Below are positions 1 to 7,733 of a stretch of 64,000 nt of DNA, one piece after another. The stretch's first letter is position 1, and every line of letters begins with the position of its first letter. The translations under genes were made by a program, and so were the position numbers. The notes beneath the pieces are model-generated. The model was not told the DNA's origin, made no database searches, and saw only the letters and a list, made by a program, of their open reading frames with translations. The stretch spans positions 114,524 to 178,523 of the forward strand of contig NZ_CANMRY010000009.1 of NCBI RefSeq assembly GCF_947500405.1, given 5' to 3'. The DNA comes from an uncultured Maribacter sp. GTDB lineage: Bacteria > Bacteroidota > Bacteroidia > Flavobacteriales > Flavobacteriaceae.

Positions 1-76
1 TGGTCTACTATTTTTTACCATATTACTCTTTATTTTTTTACGATTAGATGCTAATAGATTAAAAGAAAGTTTTTAA
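1..76 (+). CDS. C-terminal end of a membrane-protein gene (partial)
   Basis: An open frame runs in from the window edge and stops with TAA at 74-76. It encodes a hydrophobic stretch rich in Leu, Phe and Ile, followed by a short charged tail ending RLKESF. That is the pattern of a last transmembrane helix plus cytoplasmic tail. The stop overlaps the end of the convergent nuclease gene by 4 bases. Only about 25 codons are visible, so neither the family nor the reality of the gene can be settled here. Confidence 0.4.
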   Translation, partial: GLLFFTILLFIFLRLDANRLKESF

Positions 77-885
77 AATTTCCAACCACTAGTGGTAACT
101 TTCTTCTCTATTTTATCCTGTTTTTCTTTAGAAAGTTCTTTAAAAAAATCTATTCCAGTACGTTTTTCAATAACATCTACAGGCACTAAAAATTGTTTTA
201 TGGGAGAAGAACTCTCTTTATTTTTCATTAAAAAAGCTACTACACTTAAATTATCTTTTTCTCCTTTTGCAATAATTTTATAAAAATAATTAGGTACAGC
301 AACATCTTCCTCCCCAATTTCCTCTAAACCATTTTCTAAAACCCCACCAGTTATTACAAATACACTCCCGTACTTTTTTGCCCAGTATCTTGTTTTCATT
401 TCTAACCTATTCCAAATACCAGCATTAAAATCTCGGTTTTGTGGGCTAATGTTGCTTGTATAAAACGTTTCATCATAAGCTTGTTTAGAAAATCTACGAT
501 CCCCTGCAGGACATAAGTGCCCACGATCATAACCAGAACCTTTGTAATTTCGCCAATCTGCAGATTTTGTTTTTACCATTGGATCTTCTATAAAATAAGG
601 TCTTTTTCTATCCTCATAAGTTAAATCCTTTTTATCTAACCTATATGCCACCCACTCTGCCTGTTCATAAGCCTCATTATACGATAAAGAATAATACGAA
701 TGTTCTACGATACTTCCTGTGGTAGAACTTGGCATTAAATAAGCAGAAATCTCTTTTTTTAAACCTTCCGAATTTTTATCGGAATACGTAGCTGGAGTAT
801 AAAAATTTTCAAACAACCAAAAACCAACCACACAAATTAGCATTAATATAGAATACGTAGTCTTATTAGAATAGCTTTTTCTCAT
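73..885 (-). CDS. DNA/RNA non-specific endonuclease (NUC1 family), membrane-anchored or secreted
   Basis: This 270-residue protein has one N-terminal hydrophobic segment (about residues 11-28) and then a ββα-metal nuclease domain. The signature DRGHLCPAGDRRFS is present (about residues 120-133), and its His is the general base. The downstream segment SNISPQNRDFNAGIWNRLE supplies the Asn that binds Mg2+ in this family. Members cut single- and double-stranded DNA and RNA without sequence specificity. The N-terminal segment implies activity outside the cytoplasm, so nutrient nucleic-acid degradation is a reasonable role. It is transcribed alone, away from msrBA. Family assignment is firm; the biological role is inferred. 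Confidence 0.9.
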   Translation of the reverse strand: MRKSYSNKTTYSILMLICVVGFWLFENFYTPATYSDKNSEGLKKEISAYLMPSSTTGSIVEHSYYSLSYNEAYEQAEWVAYRLDKKDLTYEDRKRPYFIEDPMVKTKSADWRNYKGSGYDRGHLCPAGDRRFSKQAYDETFYTSNISPQNRDFNAGIWNRLEMKTRYWAKKYGSVFVITGGVLENGLEEIGEEDVAVPNYFYKIIAKGEKDNLSVVAFLMKNKESSSPIKQFLVPVDVIEKRTGIDFFKELSKEKQDKIEKKVTTSGWKF

Positions 886-989
886 GTTTCAAATTTAACT
901 TAATTTAGTGGTATATAACGTAAGGTTTATACCTTGTGTAAGACTATTATGTAAGTTTAGTATTCATTAAAACAGAAAGGAAAATTACC

Positions 990-1445
990 ATGCTAACATG
1001 GAAAGATATAATTAATTTTAGTGTTAAAGGAAACCCTACCCCTGATAAAAGAGTAGAAAAAACGAATGCCGAATGGCAAAAAATACTAACGCCAGAACAG
1101 TATAGAGTTACAAGACAAAAAGGAACCGAAGCACCACATTCTGGAGCGCTTTGTAGTGCGCACGAAGCTGGCAAATACAATTGTGTTTGTTGCAACACGC
1201 CATTATTTAATTCTACTATTAAATTTGAATCTGGTACAGGTTGGCCAAGTTTTACACAACCTGTAAAAGAAAATGCTATTAAGTATGAGAAAGACACCAC
1301 TTACGGTATGATTAGGGTTGAAGTTATGTGTAACACTTGCGATTCCCATTTAGGGCATATTTTCCCAGATGGCCCAGAACCAAGCGGTTTACGCTATTGT
1401 GTAAACTCGGAATCATTAACACTAAACAAAGAAACAAATGCGTAA
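990..1445 (+). CDS. msrB: Peptide-methionine (R)-S-oxide reductase MsrB
   Basis: This enzyme reduces methionine-R-sulfoxide in proteins. The protein of 151 residues has the two zinc-binding CxxC pairs (CVCC and CNTC), the GTGWPSF core motif, and the catalytic Cys in the C-terminal RYCVNS motif. No signal peptide is seen, so it should be cytoplasmic. The start at 990 follows an A-rich stretch and gives the usual family length. Its last codons overlap the start of msrA by 8 bases, so the two genes are co-transcribed and probably translationally coupled. Together they repair both sulfoxide diastereomers. Confidence 0.95.
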   Translation: MLTWKDIINFSVKGNPTPDKRVEKTNAEWQKILTPEQYRVTRQKGTEAPHSGALCSAHEAGKYNCVCCNTPLFNSTIKFESGTGWPSFTQPVKENAIKYEKDTTYGMIRVEVMCNTCDSHLGHIFPDGPEPSGLRYCVNSESLTLNKETNA

Positions 1446-1977
1446 TTCTAAAATACAAATTGCTACTATTGGTGGCGGCTGCTTTTGGTGTGTAGAGGCT
1501 GTTTTTAATCAAATAAAAGGAATACAAAAAATAGTATCTGGTTATAGTGGTGGTACGGCACCTGGTAAACCAACCTATAGAGAAGTTTGCTCTGGACTTA
1601 CTGGCCATGCCGAAGTAATACAAGTTACTTTTGATGCCAACGTAATCTCTTATAAAGATTTATTGGTAATTTTTATGACCAGCCACGACCCAACTACCTT
1701 AAACAGGCAAGGTGGTGATGTAGGCACCCAATACCGTTCTGTAATTTACTACCATACTGCAGAACAAGAAAAAATTGCAAAAGAAGTTATTAAAGAAGTA
1801 AGCCCTTATTACGAAGACCCAATAGTAACCGAAGTTAGTAAATTGCCTATTTTTTACGAAGCAGAAGATTACCACCAAGATTACTATAGCAACAATACAG
1901 AACAAGGTTTTTGTAGTGCTGTTATAACCCCTAAGCTTGCAAAATTGCGAAAAATGCATGCTAACATGTTAAAATAA
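1438..1977 (+). CDS. msrA: Peptide-methionine (S)-S-oxide reductase MsrA
   Basis: MsrA reduces the S epimer of methionine sulfoxide. The catalytic motif GGGCFWC lies at residues 13-19, and the conserved GYSGG and GHAEVIQV segments follow in family order. A typical C-terminal stretch EDYHQDYY precedes the resolving region. At 179 residues it has the normal length for a cytoplasmic MsrA. It overlaps msrB by 8 bases, so its expression should follow msrB. No separate promoter is visible between them. Confidence 0.95.
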   Translation: MRNSKIQIATIGGGCFWCVEAVFNQIKGIQKIVSGYSGGTAPGKPTYREVCSGLTGHAEVIQVTFDANVISYKDLLVIFMTSHDPTTLNRQGGDVGTQYRSVIYYHTAEQEKIAKEVIKEVSPYYEDPIVTEVSKLPIFYEAEDYHQDYYSNNTEQGFCSAVITPKLAKLRKMHANMLK

Positions 1978-1988
1978 AGGTTTTTACC

Positions 1989-2074
1989 ACTGGGCTACAC
2001 TAAATAGCAACTGGGCTACAAAGCGCTAATAAATAGGGTTTAAGAAAGTACTTTAGCAGAACAATCTTAAACCC
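1989..2074. promoter_or_regulatory. Tandem 11-bp direct repeats and stem-loop upstream of the DoxX-like gene
   Basis: The sequence ACTGGGCTACA occurs exactly twice, at 1989-1999 and 2010-2020, start-to-start 21 bp, which is two helical turns. A perfect 10-bp inverted repeat follows: GGGTTTAAGA (2036-2045) and TCTTAAACCC (2065-2074). It ends 7 bases before the ATG at 2082. The repeats could be operator half-sites, and the stem-loop could block translation initiation or terminate msrBA transcripts, although no T-run follows it. Function is inferred from position only. Confidence 0.4.
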
Positions 2075-2081
2075 CATTACT

Positions 2082-2498
2082 ATGAATACCACAAAAACAT
2101 ACTACCGTATTGCACTTACTTTATTCACTATAGCCATAGTATATGCTGTAGCAAATTCTTTTATAAACTATGATGCAATAGTACTTAAATTTCAACAATT
2201 AGGATACCCTACTTATTTAATATATGTTACTGGAGCAGCACAATTATTAGGTTTAACTATAATTTTATTAAACAAAGGAAAATGGCTTATAGAATGGGCC
2301 TATGCAGGATTTTTTATGAACTTCTTATTTGGTATTATTGCTCATTTATTAGCAAAGGATGGCAACGGAGCAGCAGCAGTTGTTTGTTTAGTACTAGTTT
2401 GGGTTACCTATATTCAAAATAAAAAGCTAAAATACCATAAAGAAACCCCTAAAGCTAAAAAGAATGAGGAACCAAAGTCTTATATAAAAGTAGCATAA
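2082..2498 (+). CDS. DoxX-like family membrane protein
   Basis: This 138-residue protein has four predicted membrane segments (about residues 8-27, 44-62, 68-86 and 97-112). A Lys/Glu-rich cytoplasmic C-terminal tail follows. The helix pattern, with GAAQLLG in the second helix, matches DoxX-like proteins of Bacteroidota. Substrate and function are not known for most of this family. It stands alone between msrBA and a terminator, preceded by a direct-repeat pair and a stem-loop that may control it. Confidence 0.75.
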   Translation: MNTTKTYYRIALTLFTIAIVYAVANSFINYDAIVLKFQQLGYPTYLIYVTGAAQLLGLTIILLNKGKWLIEWAYAGFFMNFLFGIIAHLLAKDGNGAAAVVCLVLVWVTYIQNKKLKYHKETPKAKKNEEPKSYIKVA

Positions 2499-2522
2499 TT
2501 AAGATGTTATACTTTTACTTAT

Positions 2523-2560
2523 AAAAGTCTGCTTTTTAAAAAGTGGGCTTTTATTTTTTA
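2523..2560 (+). terminator. Intrinsic terminator after the DoxX-like gene
   Basis: Arms AAAAGTCTGCTTTTT (2523-2537) and AAAAAGTGGGCTTTT (2538-2552) can pair along their length with several G-U pairs. The turn is in the TTTTTAAAAA centre, and a T-rich stretch follows. It lies 25 bases after the stop codon, where a terminator is expected. Confidence 0.65.
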
Positions 2561-2606
2561 TACAATCGCTGTTTAAAATTGCTTTATTCATGTGTTTTTT
2601 GTCTTC

Positions 2607-4611
2607 ATTACAATTCCTTAATGGGTCGATTGATAGAGGTTATAGAAATAATATAAATGATATAACACCCTTATTTCAATTCCTTAATGGGTCGATTGAT
2701 AGAATGGACTAATTGTTGTTGAAAGGCCTCAATATATGATTTCAATTCCTTAATGGGTCGATTGATAGAAATTCAATGCGATTAATCTCGACTTCCTTCA
2801 TTATATTTCAATTCCTTAATGGGTCGATTGATAGACCAATTTTCGTGCCCTTCGATACACTCCATTTTAATTTCAATTCCTTAATGGGTCGATTGATAGT
2901 TAATTATACGCATTGTTGTAATGCCGAGAGCAAAGATTTCAATTCCTTAATGGGTCGATTGATAGCGTAGCGGTTAATTCTACTAGGATTTTAGATAGTC
3001 AATTTCAATTCCTTAATGGGTCGATTGATAGTTTAGCAGCAGATGCTACAACAATTAATGCTAACGAATTTCAATTCCTTAATGGGTCGATTGATAGCGT
3101 ATATACAGTGTTACCTGCTGTGTTTGTTTACTCATTTCAATTCCTTAATGGGTCGATTGATAGCAAACAGGCTATTAACCTCTGTCGTCCTCTCTGTCAT
3201 TTCAATTCCTTAATGGGTCGATTGATAGGGTAAGTCTAGAAATAAATTTATAGAAGATTTAATTATTTCAATTCCTTAATGGGTCGATTGATAGAAATTT
3301 TGAATTAAAAACTAATTAAATAATAAAATAATTTCAATTCCTTAATGGGTCGATTGATAGCGAAATAACATACTTCTCCTCGTAGGCTAGTTTTTTCATT
3401 TCAATTCCTTAATGGGTCGATTGATAGTAGCTCTCTGTTTAATCTTTTAGTTTCTTCTTCTTCATTTCAATTCCTTAATGGGTCGATTGATAGGGAGGGT
3501 AAGGATAATACAAGGTTAAGTAATTGGATTTCAATTCCTTAATGGGTCGATTGATAGCTCGTTTGCAGAGAAGAAAAAATTTATTGCTGTACTATTTCAA
3601 TTCCTTAATGGGTCGATTGATAGATTTAATACTTATAATATGCGTACTTTTTTCCTCTTGATTTCAATTCCTTAATGGGTCGATTGATAGTGCAGCAATG
3701 GGGTTTGTGTTTGTATTGTTTTATAATTTCAATTCCTTAATGGGTCGATTGATAGCTTACCTCTTTTAGCTCCGTAATACCCATGTCCTGTATTTCAATT
3801 CCTTAATGGGTCGATTGATAGGCAAATGAAGATACTATCCCTAATAGTATGTATGAGATTTCAATTCCTTAATGGGTCGATTGATAGCTTAACAAAGTTC
3901 AAAATCTTGCTACAGAAGTAAAATTTCAATTCCTTAATGGGTCGATTGATAGACCAGAACCATCATCCGTAGAATCTAAATCTAAATTATTTCAATTCCT
4001 TAATGGGTCGATTGATAGATAAAGCTTCTTTTTGTATAAATGAAAGGTTCCTAAATTTCAATTCCTTAATGGGTCGATTGATAGTCCTGTAAACTCAACA
4101 GATTATTACATAACAAGTGCATTTCAATTCCTTAATGGGTCGATTGATAGTAATAGATTAAAGTTTCTTGTTAGATTGTTTTTTATATTTCAATTCCTTA
4201 ATGGGTCGATTGATAGCGTTGGCTATTGCTTACGTGGTTGGTGTAATTATCATTTCAATTCCTTAATGGGTCGATTGATAGCTTTTGCTGTGCTTTGTCA
4301 AGTGCTTTTGTAGTTGCATTTCAATTCCTTAATGGGTCGATTGATAGAATGAAACCAAAAAGATATAAGCAAAGAGAAGTTAAATTTCAATTCCTTAATG
4401 GGTCGATTGATAGTTCCTTGACTAAATAAATTATCAATTGCTTTCTTTAATTTCAATTCCTTAATGGGTCGATTGATAGTCTAGCTTTAAATCTGTTTAG
4501 TGTTTTCATTGCATTATTTCAATTCCTTAATGGGTCGATTGATAGGCAAGAACTAAAGACGATAATTACCAGACTACTGTAATTTCAATTCCTTAATGGG
4601 TCGATTGATAG
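2607..4611 (-). CRISPR. Type I-B CRISPR array, 31 repeats and 30 spacers
   Basis: Thirty copies of an identical 30-bp repeat, plus one with a single change, start at 2607, 2673, 2739 and so on to 4582. On the plus strand the repeat begins ATTTCAATTCC and ends GATTGATAG. Spacers are 34-37 bp, mostly 36. The copy at 2607 has one substitution (A for T at position 4), which marks the leader-distal end. Read from the minus strand the repeat ends ATTGAAAT, the usual 8-nt crRNA handle of type I-B systems, and contains TCAAT/ATTGA arms for a weak hairpin. Transcription should therefore run right to left, from the cas2 side. Confidence 0.98.
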
Positions 4612-4816
4612 CCGTTATTTTCAATAAAATAAAAGCTTGATAATTAACTACTTGAAAAAACAAAACTACAAAAAATAAAACTATTTTTTAGTCTACCTTT
4701 AAAGCTAAGGTTTATCCCCTGCTTAGACAACTCTGTAATTTACTAACAAAGAGCATAATACAAACAAAATGCCAAAGAACTCAAATTTGTTATTCCATAA
4801 ACAAACCTTTAGACGC
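4612..4816 (-). promoter_or_regulatory. CRISPR leader with candidate promoter
   Basis: This AT-rich 205-bp stretch separates the last perfect repeat from the end of cas2, which is where a leader is expected. On the minus strand TAGTTTTG (complement of 4661-4668) matches the Bacteroidota -7 consensus TAnnTTTG. It would start transcription roughly 40 nt before the first repeat. No clear -33 TTTG is present at the expected distance. A segment at 4706-4746 resembles the region upstream of msrB. No gene is seen here. Confidence 0.6.
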
Positions 4817-5080
4817 TTATATAAAATGATCTAAGTCATTTTTTTCTTTTCCTATGACCTCTTTTGCCAACCAACCTTCTTGGCGACTTTTAAAGATAAT
4901 TAAACTATCGGTTTCTTCATTCATTATTAGCTTTGCTCCTGCTAAGAACTCTTTTAATTTTACCTCCGAAATTGCTCCTTCAAAAACACTATTTTGTATC
5001 CAGTTTAAATAACATCTACAATGTTTTAGCATTTTACCTACCCTTCTTTTATCCATGTCATAAACCAAAATTACATACAT
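4817..5080 (-). CDS. cas2: CRISPR-associated endoribonuclease/integrase subunit Cas2
   Basis: This 87-residue protein has a ferredoxin-like fold and starts MYVILVYDM, in which the Asp after the first β-strand is the conserved family residue. Cas2 dimers bridge two Cas1 dimers in the spacer-integration complex. It is the last cas gene before the leader, as in most type I loci, and begins one base after the cas1 stop. Its codons resemble cas1 and cas4. Confidence 0.95.
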   Translation of the reverse strand: MYVILVYDMDKRRVGKMLKHCRCYLNWIQNSVFEGAISEVKLKEFLAGAKLIMNEETDSLIIFKSRQEGWLAKEVIGKEKNDLDHFI

Positions 5081-5081
5081 T

Positions 5082-6086
5082 TTACCACCATGTTTTAAAA
5101 GGTTTATATTCTTGCATCCCCATTACGTGCTTTACCAATTTGTAGCACTCTAAACGTACTAATCTCTTATAACTAATGCTCCTATCTAAAGAACGGTGTT
5201 TAAATGTTTCGTTCAATTTTTCGTCCCATGAACGCAGCACTTTTTTTCTTCCGGACTCTTTTAAAAGACAGCTATTTAAAGTAAAATCAAAATCCGATTT
5301 TTGTATCATTTTCTTGTTAAACATAGAAAATATTAAACGATCGGCCAATAAGGGTTTAAAAACCTCGGCTAAATCTAGTGCCAAAGAAAATCTTCTAAAC
5401 CCAGGTTCGTGTAAAAAACTAATTGTTGGGTTTAATTGCGTATGGTAAATTTGATCTAAACACTGGGTATAACACAGCATATTTACAAAAGAAATCATGG
5501 CATTTACCTCATTATTTGGAGGCTGCTTTGTTCTATTGTTCATTTCAAAATCAGTAATTATAGAACTAAAAGCGGTATAATACACTATTCGTATATTTCC
5601 CTCAATGCCCATTAATTCATCTATAGCAGTTGTGCTTGGTATTTGCTTAACTAACTTAGTTATTTTGCCTATTTGCCCCTCTAAATCTCTATTTTTTTTA
5701 TTATAATATTTTAGGTTTTTTAGCATATTAAATGCCGCTCCTTCTATAAATAGTTGTGCTAATAGTATTCTTTTTTTAACAGCACTATAATGTGCTACTT
5801 GGTTAACTAATACTTTACCGCTTAACAAATACTCTTTGGGCATAAAGCTACCAGTATAATGCTCGTAATAATCGAAAAAATGTACACCTATTTGGTTTCT
5901 ACCCAAAAAATTATACAAGGCACTATTGGCATCTAAACTTCCAAAACAAAATAAATTTTGAACCCCTTCTACTGGCAAATATTTTGCTTTACCTTCTATA
6001 CCGTCTTCGTTTATAGGCACAAATTTTAGCGTATTGTCTTTACGTGATAAACGCCCCGGATTAAATAAATAATACGACTTTTTCAT
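5082..6086 (-). CDS. cas1: CRISPR integrase Cas1 (type I-B)
   Basis: This is the spacer-acquisition integrase, 334 residues, normal for Cas1b. The metal ligands are recognisable: Glu in GIEGN (about residue 166), His in LHEPGFRR, and the acidic residues in LDLAEVFKP. The start codon overlaps the end of cas4 by 4 bases (ATGA), so cas4 and cas1 are coupled. Isoleucine codons in the first half are almost all ATA (11 of 12 counted), unlike the effector genes further upstream. Confidence 0.97.
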   Translation of the reverse strand: MKKSYYLFNPGRLSRKDNTLKFVPINEDGIEGKAKYLPVEGVQNLFCFGSLDANSALYNFLGRNQIGVHFFDYYEHYTGSFMPKEYLLSGKVLVNQVAHYSAVKKRILLAQLFIEGAAFNMLKNLKYYNKKNRDLEGQIGKITKLVKQIPSTTAIDELMGIEGNIRIVYYTAFSSIITDFEMNNRTKQPPNNEVNAMISFVNMLCYTQCLDQIYHTQLNPTISFLHEPGFRRFSLALDLAEVFKPLLADRLIFSMFNKKMIQKSDFDFTLNSCLLKESGRKKVLRSWDEKLNETFKHRSLDRSISYKRLVRLECYKLVKHVMGMQEYKPFKTWW

Positions 6087-6613
6087 ACCTCATCTATATA
6101 ACACAACTCATAATAAGCGCATTTTTTACATATTTTGGAATGTAATATTGGAGGGCATTTATCTTGCTGTATAAATGCGCTTATATTGGGCACAATTTCT
6201 TCTAAATAAACACGGTCTGGTTCTGTAAAAAATACAGTGGTAGTTTTTCTTAATTTGGGATACTCTATTTTACCAGTTACGCCTTCTATACCGTTTAGAG
6301 TAAATAACCAAATGTAAAATTTTACTTGCCATTCATGAGCATCCTCTGTAGTTTTTCCTCTTTTTGTTTCGTGTATAATTTTTTCTTTGGCGTTGTAAAA
6401 ATCTATTTTACCCGTTAAAGACACGTTTTGGTAGATTGCCGTTAACTCTATTTCTTGGTATTTTTCTGCTCTTTGTGCATAACTAGTCTCATGTAGTAAC
6501 TTACCATCATAAACTATGGCAGAAGTATGTTCCATACCTATGCCATTGGTGAAAAGCCACAGTTTTCTGTGGCATATTTTGTAATAGTTTATGTGGGTGG
6601 CGGTTAGATGCAA
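6083..6613 (-). CDS. cas4: CRISPR-associated RecB-like exonuclease Cas4
   Basis: Cas4 trims prespacer ends and helps select PAM-bearing substrates. This 176-residue protein has the N-terminal Cys in KICHRKLW. The RecB nuclease core is visible, with the active-site Asp in KIDFY and the ExK in HETKRGK. The C-terminal cluster CKKCAYYELC completes the four iron-sulfur cysteines. In the first half isoleucine is ATA in 7 of 9 codons. The 32-bp gap to cas7 marks one edge of a compositional change in the locus. Confidence 0.95.
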   Translation of the reverse strand: MHLTATHINYYKICHRKLWLFTNGIGMEHTSAIVYDGKLLHETSYAQRAEKYQEIELTAIYQNVSLTGKIDFYNAKEKIIHETKRGKTTEDAHEWQVKFYIWLFTLNGIEGVTGKIEYPKLRKTTTVFFTEPDRVYLEEIVPNISAFIQQDKCPPILHSKICKKCAYYELCYIDEV

Positions 6614-6645
6614 TTTAATGATATAATTAGTTGTCTAACTCACTA

Positions 6646-7713
6646 TTATTGCTTTTCATAATCAAAAGCCATCATTAAATCAATTAATTTTTGTTCTGCC
6701 ATATCGATTGCATCTGCTGAACCAACTGTTTCTTGTACATAACCGGAACAAGAAGGAGTAACAAAAATATCTGCCTTTGCTGTTTCATCAATTTTAGGAA
6801 CTGCCGTTTGCTTTTCTAAATCTGTACGAAGTTCTCCGCGAATAGCATATGCAATTTGATTGGCATTATCACTAACAGCAATGGCAAGAGTTTCCATTAA
6901 ACTAAAAGTACGAGCTTGATTACTTGTAATTCTCCAGTTTATTAAAGCATGCGCCAAAGCTGGAATTATTTTTTCACGCAGCTCTTTTGGTAATACCAAA
7001 CATTTTCCAAAAACATTTTTTCCTTCTACCCAACCTGCTTCTCTTAATTTCGTTTCGATTTCGGGAAATAATTCAGGTTCTAATCTATTCGTAGAAACAC
7101 AAAACAAGGTTCTTAAATCAATAGCAATATCATAAACAAATAAACCTGTAGCCCTTGTCATTCCGCTACCATTATAATATTTCGGGCCTAAACTTCTCTC
7201 ATTAGAAACCAACCAATCTGCTAATTCTTCTTGCGGAATTTCAGTTCTTTTTTTGCCTTCAACTTGATATACTTTTACAATATGATTTTCGGGTTTTGAA
7301 GAACGGTCAAAAACAACTGCTTCTGTTTCTCTTTCCAATCCACCTAATAATGGATGTAAAGGACGCATTGCCGAAATAGACATAGGACTTCTTCTTTTTA
7401 CGGTCATTTTATCACTCTGAGCTTTCATATAACCACCTAATAATTGGTCTGGAAAAGAGGGGTCGCATGGCGAATGAGGTTCAAGCATTCCTGCAATACC
7501 TTTTTCAATTTTCCAATTAAAAGTAATTGCTGCAAAAGGAACATTCAATTCATCCGACAAAGCCTCAATAATAGAACGCTTCACTTGTTGCCCACTTGAA
7601 TAAGCCATTTGGCGACCAAATTGCGGGTCACGATATGCTTTTTGTCCATTTTGTACACCAAACACAGTATGTTCTGCATGACGTAATGCCCTTAAATAAA
7701 TATATGGTTTCAT
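6646..7713 (-). CDS. cas7: Type I-B Cascade backbone protein Cas7 (Cst2/DevR-like)
   Basis: This 355-residue protein begins with a β-strand and the RALRHAEHTVFG segment typical of DevR/Cst2-type Cas7. Further conserved stretches are the SSGQQVKRSI helix and the long C-terminal helix. Multiple copies coat the crRNA in the interference complex. The gene lies 20 bases downstream of cas8. All nine isoleucines counted in the first ~160 codons use ATT, in contrast to cas4 next door. The subtype call rests on the neighbours as well as on this protein. Confidence 0.85.
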   Translation of the reverse strand: MKPYIYLRALRHAEHTVFGVQNGQKAYRDPQFGRQMAYSSGQQVKRSIIEALSDELNVPFAAITFNWKIEKGIAGMLEPHSPCDPSFPDQLLGGYMKAQSDKMTVKRRSPMSISAMRPLHPLLGGLERETEAVVFDRSSKPENHIVKVYQVEGKKRTEIPQEELADWLVSNERSLGPKYYNGSGMTRATGLFVYDIAIDLRTLFCVSTNRLEPELFPEIETKLREAGWVEGKNVFGKCLVLPKELREKIIPALAHALINWRITSNQARTFSLMETLAIAVSDNANQIAYAIRGELRTDLEKQTAVPKIDETAKADIFVTPSCSGYVQETVGSADAIDMAEQKLIDLMMAFDYEKQ

Positions 7714-7733
7714 ATTTTAAATTTTAAAGATTA

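Noticed and set aside
2776..2970. Open frame of about 64 codons inside the CRISPR array
   Set aside because: It is the translation of repeats and spacers in an array transcribed from the other strand; the repeated residues come from the CRISPR repeat.
2607..4611. Self-targeting spacers
   Set aside because: Reading the spacers against the rest of the window by eye gave no match; a proper search against the whole genome was not possible.
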